Assembly (NCBI RefSeq): GCF_041080625.1
Contig: NZ_CP163518.1
Location: 7,619,501 to 7,683,500 of the forward strand
Reading direction: 5' to 3'
DNA from: Streptomyces sp. CG1
GTDB taxonomy: Bacteria; Actinomycetota; Actinomycetes; Streptomycetales; Streptomycetaceae
Length of the DNA stretch: 64,000 bases
In this document: in pieces, positions 58,402 to 64,000 of the stretch
How the letters are laid out: every line of letters starts with the position of its first letter
Position numbering within the stretch: position 1 is the stretch's first letter
Position numbers and translations under genes: made by a program
Notes under the pieces: model-generated
What the model was told of the DNA's origin: nothing
Database searches by the model: none
The model's input: the letters and a program-made list of their open reading frames with translations, nothing else

Positions 58402-59835
58402 ATGCGTAAGGACTCGCGCCGCAGCCCCGTCCGCGCAGTCGTCATCGGGGGCAGCATCGCCGGCATGCTCGCCGCAGCCGCAGCCGCAGCCGCAGTCAAG
58501 GACCACGTCGACTCCGTTGAGATCATCGAGGCCCACGAGCTGCCCGAGGGACCAGAACCTCGCACCGGTGTCCCCCAGGCGATCCACATCCACTTCCTGC
58601 AGACCGGCGGCATCGAGGCAATCGAGACCCTCCTCCCCGGCACCATCGACCTGCTCCTGGCCGCAGGAGCACATCGGATCCCCGTAACCACCAATATGGT
58701 CATCTGCTCTCCCGAGGGCTGGTATCGCCGCTGGCAGCGCGCCACTCACTACCTGATCACCGCGAGCCGCGACCTGACCGACTTCATCGTCCGCGAACAG
58801 GTCCTCAAGGATCCCCGGGTCACAGTGCGCACACACACCAGAGCCGTCGAGTTGCTCGGCGATCGCCGTGCCGTCACGGGGGTCCGGATCCGCACTGCTG
58901 ACGGCCCGGAAGCCGAACTCCACGCTGACCTGGTCATCGACGCCTCCGGCCGGGCCACCCGCACACCCCAGTGGCTGACTCGGCTGGGCATCACCGGCCT
59001 GGCCCAGGACCGGATCGAGTCCGGACTGGCCTATGCCAGCCGGTTCTACCGTGCCCCCGTCCCCACCTGTGGCTGGCCCGTTGTCGGAGTGCAAGCCAGC
59101 CCGCATCTGCCTGGACCCGCCAACGCAGGCGGCATCCTGCCGATCGAGGGCGACCGCTGGCACGTCAGCCTGATGGGCGCCCCTGGCGGACACCCAACCC
59201 ATGACCCGGACGCGTTCGAACCGTTCGCCCGCACCCTGCGCCACCCCCTCCTGGCCGACCTCCTGGCCCATGCCGAACCGCTCACTGACGTCAGCGTCAC
59301 CCACAGCACCGCCAACCGGCGTCACTACTACGAACGGCTCACCCACTGGCCGGATGGTCTCGTGGCACTCGGAGACTCGGTTGCCGTCTTCAACCCCACG
59401 TACGCCCAAGGCATATCCGTGGCGGCACAAGGCGCCATCGCCCTCCGCCACCTCCTCTCCAACCCACTTGCCCCCGGACTCGCCCACCGTGCCCAGCGCG
59501 CCATCGGCCGGCGCATCGACGATGCCTGGGCCTTGGCGACCGGGCAGGACATCCACTTCTCGACCACGAAAGGCAAAAGGCCGAACCTCGCCGACCGCCT
59601 CCTGCACCGCTACGTCAGCCGCCTGTCCCGCACCGCAACGGGCTCCTTCCACGCCGCGACGGCTCTGACCAACGTGCTAGCTCTTCAGGCCTCGCCCACC
59701 ACACTCGTGCGCCCCAGCGTGCTGGCGGCTGCCCTCGTCGGCCCCCTCCGCCCGCCGCTTGAGGGCCCGCAGTTCACACCGGCTGAACGCGACCTGCTCA
59801 ACAGCCTGAACAAATCTGCCAGGGCCTGCCTATAG
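58402..59835 (+). CDS. FAD-dependent monooxygenase/epoxidase-like protein
   Basis: The 477-residue protein has the FAD dinucleotide fold at its N terminus (RAVVIGGSIAGMLAAAAA, a GxGxxG variant GGSIAG), the second FAD motif DLVIDASGRATRTPQW and the GD motif LVALGDSVAVFNPTYAQGIS, typical of group A flavoprotein monooxygenases. The FNPTYAQGIS form is seen in epoxidases of polyether and related pathways, such as LasC-type enzymes. An Ala-rich run (AAAAAAAA) after GGSIAGM is a small oddity. No biosynthetic genes adjoin it; it lies between insertion sequence remnants, so it may be a stranded cargo gene. GAGAAAG lies 11 nt upstream of the ATG. Confidence 0.85.
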   Translation: MRKDSRRSPVRAVVIGGSIAGMLAAAAAAAAVKDHVDSVEIIEAHELPEGPEPRTGVPQAIHIHFLQTGGIEAIETLLPGTIDLLLAAGAHRIPVTTNMVICSPEGWYRRWQRATHYLITASRDLTDFIVREQVLKDPRVTVRTHTRAVELLGDRRAVTGVRIRTADGPEAELHADLVIDASGRATRTPQWLTRLGITGLAQDRIESGLAYASRFYRAPVPTCGWPVVGVQASPHLPGPANAGGILPIEGDRWHVSLMGAPGGHPTHDPDAFEPFARTLRHPLLADLLAHAEPLTDVSVTHSTANRRHYYERLTHWPDGLVALGDSVAVFNPTYAQGISVAAQGAIALRHLLSNPLAPGLAHRAQRAIGRRIDDAWALATGQDIHFSTTKGKRPNLADRLLHRYVSRLSRTATGSFHAATALTNVLALQASPTTLVRPSVLAAALVGPLRPPLEGPQFTPAERDLLNSLNKSARACL

Positions 59836-59877
59836 GCGTACGGGAAGTGTCGGTGACTTTGTGTAAGTCCTTGGGGT

Positions 59878-60075
59878 TTACCTGGCGTTGAGCCGGTCCT
59901 CGAAGAAGAGTGAGAACTGGTTCAGCGCCTTCTTCCAGTGTGCCGCGACGTGGTTGACATCGCGGGCCTTGGGGGTGATCAGCTCGCGGACGGCGAGATA
60001 GAGCACCTTCAGCGCGGCCTGTGGGGAACAGCCATGCCGGGCCCGGAGGCCAGTGGCCCTCTTGCAGGACCGCGA
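59878..60075 (-). mobile_element. IS256-family transposase, C-terminal fragment
   Basis: The minus strand encodes RARHGCSPQAALKVLYLAVR, ELITPKARDVNHVAAHWKKA and LNQFSLFFEDRLNAR then TAA at 59880-59878. This is the C-terminal end of Mutator/IS256 transposases (QAALKVLYLAVRxL...WKxALNxFxxxFxDR). The N-terminal bulk is missing; homology fades upstream of about 60075. Confidence 0.65.
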
Positions 60076-60330
60076 AGAACATAACGGGGGACTACCTTTC
60101 CGCCCCCGGACGGCAGGCTGAGGCCGATTCGCAGTACGCGTGTGTGGTGGAGGCCGGGCGGTTTGATCTCCTCATAGAGTCCCGGGATCACCGCGTACTT
60201 CCCATGGCCGGCGGTGCCCCCATGGCGTGTGGACGGCATGGCAGGCCGGGCAGGTCAACCGGCCGGCCTGCAGTTGGCGTTCCACGCTCGCCCCATCGGC
60301 GTCGACGATCAGCACGAGGCGGTCGTGTCA

Positions 60331-60490
60331 GCGGCGGGACATGTAGAGGTCGAGGGCCTTGTGCAGCACCTTGTTGAGCGGGAAGGGTATTCGACGGCCT
60401 CGCCGCCGGTACCGACCTTGAACCGCAACAGCCCCAGTAGGTGGTTGCCCTCGCCTGCGCGTCGAATCCCCCCACCCTGAGTCTCGTCCG
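60331..60490 (-). pseudogene. FemX-like (lipid II glycyltransferase) 3' fragment with internal deletion
   Basis: The minus strand reads GNHLLGLLRFKVGTGGEAVE then Y, and in the next frame PFPLNKVLHKALDLYMSRR and a stop at about 60331. These are the last 50 residues of Fem-type peptidoglycan bridge enzymes. The expected VGEWD-like residues between EAVEY and FPLNK are missing with a frame change, so the fragment carries a small deletion. It is not functional. Confidence 0.55.
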
Positions 60491-60699
60491 CCTCGATCCC
60501 GACTTTGGTGACGCGTGCCCCGAAGAGGAACCCCCTGGAGGTGCCGCTGGCCACCGACCGTCCCGTGGGTGCGGATGCGCCTGTACTGTCACGCCGACGA
60601 CCCCGAGCCCGGTATCGGCGACCACGGGGAGCGCCGCCGCCGGCGCCTCGCTGCGCGAGCGGTGGGTGGCCATCGCCCCTGGAAGACAACGGACGTGGG

Positions 60700-61581
60700 T
60701 CAGGGCTGAATGTTTTCCAGGTCCTCGAGGAGGCTGGGGTGCGTCGGGCGCCACCCGAGGGCATTGCGGGTGTGGGCGCTGGACGCCGGCTGGTCCATGG
60801 CGAAGATCGGACCGAACGGGCCGAAGTGTTCCTGCGGAATCTCCATGACCGGCAGGTCCAGTCGCCGACCGATGACCGTTGCGATGTCGCGCACCGCGTC
60901 GCCCTCGTCGGCGACGGCGTGCCAGGACGTCCCGGCCGGTGCCGACTCAAGGATCAGACGGAACAGGACCGCCGCGTCGAGCGCGTGCACGGCTGGCCAG
61001 CGTTGGGTGCCATCGCCCGGGTAACCGGACACCCCGGTACGGCGCGCTGCATCGACCAACAGGCCGGCGAATCCGCCCTGGCCCTCGTTGTGGACCGTGC
61101 GCGGCATGCGGACAGCCATGCTGCGCAGACCACGCGAGGCGAGATCCAGCAGCGCTGTGACCGAACGGCCCCGACCGCCCACCGGTCCGTCGGTCGGCAG
61201 CGGATCGGCCTCGGTGGAGGCGCGTCCCGGCACCCAGGGCGTACCCGAGACCGTGACGATGGGGCGGTCGCTCCCGATGAGTTCCTGCCCCAGCGCGGCG
61301 AGAGCGGCGCTCTCCTCAGTGATGGCCTGCGCGAGCGCATCCGGACTGCTGTAGTCGCGTCCGAACGCCAAGCTGATCACGCCGTCGCACTGCGCAGCGC
61401 CGGACCGCAGGACGTCGAGGTCCGCCAGCTCTCCTCGCAGCACCTTGGCACCAGTGCTCTCAAGGGCCTGCGCGGAGCCGTCCGAGCGAGCCAGTGCGAG
61501 AACGGTGTGGCCGTTGCCGAGCAGTTCGGCGACGACGGCGGAGCCGATGGTGCCGGTACCGCCGGTGATGAAGACGTGCAT
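60700..61581 (-). CDS. NAD(P)-binding SDR/NmrA-type oxidoreductase
   Basis: ATG 61581 is chosen for GGGAG 6 nt upstream. The 293-residue protein begins MHVFITGGTGTIGSAVVAEL with the TGxxGxxG NAD(P) motif of atypical/extended short-chain dehydrogenases. It continues with NGHTVLALARSDGSAQALES and DLDVLRSGAAQCDGVISLAF. The catalytic YxxxK is not obvious, so it may be an NmrA-like sensor or an atypical reductase. The C-terminal part resembles epimerase-type proteins (ALDAAVLFRLILESAPAG). It is divergent from a TetR gene, with two operators between them, and so is most likely the target of that TetR. Confidence 0.85.
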   Translation of the reverse strand: MHVFITGGTGTIGSAVVAELLGNGHTVLALARSDGSAQALESTGAKVLRGELADLDVLRSGAAQCDGVISLAFGRDYSSPDALAQAITEESAALAALGQELIGSDRPIVTVSGTPWVPGRASTEADPLPTDGPVGGRGRSVTALLDLASRGLRSMAVRMPRTVHNEGQGGFAGLLVDAARRTGVSGYPGDGTQRWPAVHALDAAVLFRLILESAPAGTSWHAVADEGDAVRDIATVIGRRLDLPVMEIPQEHFGPFGPIFAMDQPASSAHTRNALGWRPTHPSLLEDLENIQP

Positions 61582-61596
61582 GAGCTCTCCCTGAAA

Positions 61597-61657
61597 GTGA
61601 TGGGACTCTTGTCCCATCACTGACCATACACGGTGACGGGACAGGTGTCCCATCACC
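61597..61657. promoter_or_regulatory. Two TetR operators between the divergent genes
   Basis: Site 1 (61597-61620) has perfect 10-bp arms GTGATGGGAC and GTCCCATCAC around TCTT. Site 2 (61632-61657) has arms GGTGACGGGAC and GTCCCATCACC around AGGT, with one mismatch. Site 1 lies just upstream of the reductase start and site 2 abuts TATCCT, the -10 of the TetR gene, so one repressor can shut both promoters. Confidence 0.8.
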
Positions 61658-61669
61658 TATCCTGGTCAC

Positions 61670-62248
61670 ATGGCTAGATGGCAACCGGGGGCGACCCAGC
61701 GACTCGTCGTTGCAGCCGTTGAGCTGTTCACCGAGCAGGGGTACGACGCCACCACGGTGACGCAGATCGCCGAGCGCGCCGGCGTCACCAAGAGCACCTT
61801 CTTCCGGCACTTCTCCGACAAGCGCGAGCTACTCGTCGCCGGTCAGGAGACGCTCAGCAGGCTGCTCGCCGACGGCATCACCGAGGCCCCTGCGAGCGCC
61901 AGCCCGCTTCAAGCAGTGGCGGCCGGTCTCGAGCGCGCAGCGAGCGCCATGGGTCCGGCGAACCGCGAACTCGGCCCCCGCCTCAAAGCAGCCGTGGCAG
62001 CCAGCACCGAACTTCAGGAGCGCGACACCCTCAAGAGCGTCGGTCTCGCGGCCGCCATGACAGCCGCGCTCATCGCCCGCGGTGTCCCCGACCCGACTGC
62101 GCATCTCGCGGGCGAGCTGGGAGTCCTCGCGTTCAAGCGCGGCTACGCCGAGTGGTGCGAAAGCGATCGCGATGACACAGAAGGGCTCGCGCCCCATGCA
62201 CTGGCAGCCCTGGAGGACCTGCGCGCGGCAACTGCGTCGCTGGGCTGA
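61670..62248 (+). CDS. TetR-family repressor
   Basis: TATCCT ends 6 nt before ATG 61670, a leaderless arrangement. The 192-residue protein has the TetR HTH (ATQRLVVAAVELFTEQGYDA, TVTQIAERAGVTKSTFFRHF) and a helical ligand domain with GLAAAMTAALIARGVPDPTA. Two matching operators lie between it and the divergent reductase gene, so it represses both and should release DNA when a small ligand, possibly a substrate of the reductase, binds. Confidence 0.92.
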   Translation: MARWQPGATQRLVVAAVELFTEQGYDATTVTQIAERAGVTKSTFFRHFSDKRELLVAGQETLSRLLADGITEAPASASPLQAVAAGLERAASAMGPANRELGPRLKAAVAASTELQERDTLKSVGLAAAMTAALIARGVPDPTAHLAGELGVLAFKRGYAEWCESDRDDTEGLAPHALAALEDLRAATASLG

Positions 62249-62266
62249 TCGATGCCGCCCGGCTGC

Positions 62267-62551
62267 TCACCGGCCGGGCCCTGTCGGCGCCGTGAGTGCT
62301 GTGCCCCGTGCCGCGTCACATGGCTCGACCTGCGGCAACAGGTTCGGAAACTGGCTCTCACCGGAGACCACGAACGCTTTCACCCCGCCGCTCGCCGCAG
62401 CCGTCTTACGGATCTCGATGCCCAGGTCCAGCACGATCTCCTTAACCGTGAACCGGATCGCCGCGTCCGCCCCGTCCTGCTGCGCCGCCGTCAGCCCGGC
62501 GCGCACCGCCTTGACCGCTTCGGACAGCTCCGTCTCGTCCAAATGCTCCAC
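62267..62551 (-). CDS. Trypco2-like small protein
   Basis: GTG 62551 follows a GGGGG run by 4 nt. The 94-residue product reads ETELSEAVKAVRAGLTAAQQ then DGADAAIRFTVKEIVLDLGI and GGVKAFVVSGE. This is the pattern of trypsin-co-occurring domain 2 (trypco2): an amphipathic helix, then beta strands with the (I/L)(R)F.V..I.L.. pattern. Trypco2 proteins are predicted parts of conflict/defence systems that include peptidases or NTPases; none is adjacent here. The C terminus (LLPQVEPCDAARGTA) overlaps no other gene and ends 18 nt from the convergent TetR stop. Confidence 0.6.
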   Translation of the reverse strand: MEHLDETELSEAVKAVRAGLTAAQQDGADAAIRFTVKEIVLDLGIEIRKTAAASGGVKAFVVSGESQFPNLLPQVEPCDAARGTALTAPTGPGR

Positions 62552-62765
62552 AAGCCCCCTATTCTTCTGACGCAGCGCCAGTCTCCTCCTGCATAGAACT
62601 CGACGAAAGATCGCGTCCAGCCACGCCACGCAGCGGAGTTGGAAAAGGGGGCGCCGGTGTCAGTGCCTGCGATCACCATGGGCGTCGTGGACCCACAGCG
62701 CGCCGTGCCCGCGGCTACCCCACGGCCGCTCCCACCCCGGCTGCTGCGCGGCGCAGCCGGCGCTG

Positions 62766-62960
62766 AACCCGCTGGTCGCACCGTTTCCGGCGCTGGTCAC
62801 CGTCGCCGACAGGTGCGCCTTGGTGGTGGAGGCCTGCTACGCGCTCAAGCACGGCAAGCCGCAGGACCTGATCTCCGCCCTGGCTATCACCGGCCGCGCG
62901 AACATCTTCATTGCCACGCACGTCCCCAACGAACTGCTTGAGCATCTGCCTCGGGTCGCC
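62766..62960 (+). pseudogene. PIN-domain protein fragment
   Basis: One plus-strand frame reads LNPLVAPFPALVTVADRCAL, VVEACYALKHGKPQDLISAL and ITGRANIFIATHVPNELLEH then LPRVA. It resembles the N-terminal half of PIN-type RNases: an acidic residue in VADR, a second in THVPNELLEHL. Homology ends at about 62960 and the frame runs on as nonsense to 63158. No start codon with a ribosome binding site precedes it. Confidence 0.4.
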
Positions 62961-63233
62961 GCCTGTGCCTCGATCGTCCGGTGTTGGAAGGTGATGCACG
63001 TCTGCGACCTGCTGGGGTCAGGTGATCAGGCCTGGTGGCTGCCGTGCGGCGCAGCCGGCGTCGCTGCACGCGCTCTTCCTCGCGCCACAACACTCTCCTC
63101 CGCCGCGGAAGGGCTGCAAGGACCGGTCGGATCCGCAGCCACGGCGGAGGACCGCTGAGGCAGCCGGCGCTGGTCGGTACCTGACTAAAAAATCTGACCG
63201 TTCTTTGACTCAGAGCCGAATTTCGACTGCTAG

Positions 63234-63250
63234 TCACGCATAATGCGACT
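63234..63250. promoter_or_regulatory. -10 region and dyad before the right-hand TetR gene
   Basis: CGCAT-A-ATGCG (63238-63248) is a perfect dyad, extended by AGTC-A on the left (63232) and ACT on the right. It contains CATAAT (63239-63244), a -10-like hexamer ending 6 nt before ATG 63251. Autorepression and a leaderless mRNA are inferred. Confidence 0.5.
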
Positions 63251-63982
63251 ATGCGAACGACTCAACGTAAAGCCCAGGAAGTAGCAGAGCGTGATCATAG
63301 GTTGGTGCGCGTCGCGCTCGACATGGTCTGCCGGGACGGCTTCCACAATCTGACCCTGGGGAAGCTGGCCGAGGAGGCGGGCTACTCCAAAGGCACCGTC
63401 TACAACCACTTCACCTGCCGCGAGGACCTGCTCATCGAGCTCTCGGCGGAGAGCGCACGGCGCCAGCTGCGCTACTTCCAGGCGATCGCGGACCTGCCGT
63501 GGGACGGGGTGCGGTCCGTGTACGGCATGGCGCTCGCCTACATGCGGCACGCGGAGGTGGCCCCGGTGCTGTTCGAGTGCAGCATCACGGCGCGTACCGA
63601 CGCCGTCTGCAAGGTTGCCTCGGAGCAGCGGCTCAAGCGGCGTGACCTGGTCGAGGCGCAGATGGCGCAGGCCGTTGGGTACGCCGTGGAGCGCAGCGTC
63701 GCCGAGGGTGCCTTCGACAACGCCGAAGTGGAGGCGGCCGTGGCGGTGGACGCCCTGCGCGCCTACATCCTCGGCTACGCGGCCATGCATCTGCTCTCGC
63801 GTCGCTTCCTGTGGTCCGGCGAGGAAGCCCTCGACGCCCGTCTGAAGGTGATGACCTCCATGATCAGCGGCCTGGGCTGGACCCGTCTGGCCGCCGATGA
63901 TGTGGCGAGGCTGCACCGGGAGGTGGCCGGCATTGTCGACTCGATCGCCGCGCAGTACGCGCCGGGCGATCACTCTCAGTAG
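63251..63982 (+). CDS. TetR/AcrR-family regulator
   Basis: The 243-residue protein has an N-terminal TetR HTH (VRVALDMVCRDGFHNLTLGK, then LAEEAGYSKGTVYNHFTCRE) and a long helical ligand domain. It is somewhat larger than the usual 190-220 residues. ATG 63251 has no ribosome binding site but follows CATAAT by 6 nt. A dyad over the -10 suggests autorepression. No divergent partner is present in the window; the regulated gene may lie beyond 64000 or in the lost sequence to the left. Confidence 0.9.
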   Translation: MRTTQRKAQEVAERDHRLVRVALDMVCRDGFHNLTLGKLAEEAGYSKGTVYNHFTCREDLLIELSAESARRQLRYFQAIADLPWDGVRSVYGMALAYMRHAEVAPVLFECSITARTDAVCKVASEQRLKRRDLVEAQMAQAVGYAVERSVAEGAFDNAEVEAAVAVDALRAYILGYAAMHLLSRRFLWSGEEALDARLKVMTSMISGLGWTRLAADDVARLHREVAGIVDSIAAQYAPGDHSQ

Positions 63983-64000
63983 CAGAGGACGGTGAACACC

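Larger units (their letters stand above)
59836..60699. other. Region of gene fragments
   Basis: No intact gene. It contains an IS256 3' end and a FemX 3' end on the minus strand (listed). Between them a minus-strand frame at about 60120-60230 gives YAVIPGLYEEIKPPGLHHTR then VLRIGLSLPSGGGKVVP, protein-like but unidentified. Confidence 0.45.
62552..63250. other. Gap between trypco2-like and TetR genes
   Basis: Nearly 0.7 kb with only a PIN-domain fragment (listed) and, from 63180, the AT-richer promoter region of the right-hand TetR gene. The rest is not coding by any sign I can see. Confidence 0.4.

Noticed and set aside
60505..61623. 372-codon plus-strand frame opposite the SDR reductase
   Set aside because: Shadow of the reductase gene, which has the NAD(P) motif and ribosome binding site on the minus strand.
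1..64000. CRISPR array, rRNA genes or intact tRNA genes
   Set aside because: No regularly spaced identical repeats, no rRNA-like sequence, and only a degenerate tRNA-like 3' end at 48304 were seen on reading both strands.
47344..64000. Prophage or conjugative element by gene content
   Set aside because: No integrase, capsid, terminase, tra or replication gene is present in the window; the case for an element rests on the tk junction and mobile debris only.

Overview
The window is Streptomyces chromosome. It is very GC-rich with strong third-position G/C bias. It carries whiH next to hrdB, the Streptomyces-type topoisomerase IV pair (parE and parC), GntR/TetR/NarL-type regulators, actinobacterial DUF proteins and a DasR-like site at ptsH. 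The whiH-hrdB adjacency and gene order match the hrdB neighbourhood known from S. coelicolor (SCO5819/SCO5820). All functions below are read from sequence; no database search was run.

Bases 1-47343 look like conserved core. In order: an unknown protein cut by the window edge, a RecQ-type helicase with a PRTase-like tail, a DUF4192 protein, a glycogen-debranching-like protein with a TTA codon, a Nudix-HTH regulator, an ABC protein with a huge repeat-bearing linker, whiH, hrdB, a secreted trypsin, a DUF7455 protein and parE. A carboxylate-flavoured block follows: a NarL-type kinase/regulator pair behind a DUF1453 membrane protein, a DUF485/sodium:solute symporter pair, a CitB-type regulator, an SsuABC-like importer, and a second CitB-type regulator with its CitA-like kinase. 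After that come a frameshifted sucrase/ferredoxin-like gene under an iron box, divergent citrate synthase genes (one fused to a HTH), a CobW-type GTPase, parC, two M16 peptidases, a c-di-AMP riboswitch driving an M23 peptidase, a GntR regulator, ptsH, a GNAT-acyl-CoA-synthetase fusion, DUF5998 and a phosphodiesterase.

The core stops abruptly at 47436. There the 5' end of a thymidine kinase gene is cut inside its P-loop codons, and 112 nt later a second, complete thymidine kinase gene begins, its ATG overlapping the stop of the cut reading frame. From here to 64000 the sequence is accessory. It has disrupted genes (a frameshifted unknown protein, a helicase/endonuclease-like 5' stub, an ArsR regulator without its N terminus), remnants of ISL3, Tn3, IS701, ISAzo13 and IS256 elements, a group II intron 3' end, and FemX and PIN-domain fragments. 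Among these sit intact cargo genes: a secreted serine protease, a small repeat-containing secreted peptide, an alpha/beta hydrolase, a streptomycin-6-kinase-like phosphotransferase, a FAD monooxygenase, a TetR gene divergent from an NAD(P)-binding reductase with two matching operators, a trypco2-like protein and a second TetR regulator. No integrase and no far-side attachment site is visible, so the element probably extends beyond the right edge.

Regulatory sites are unusually readable here. At least eleven genes have a TANNNT-like hexamer ending 6-8 nt before the start codon and no Shine-Dalgarno sequence, the pattern of leaderless mRNAs. Several of these promoters carry operator-like dyads.
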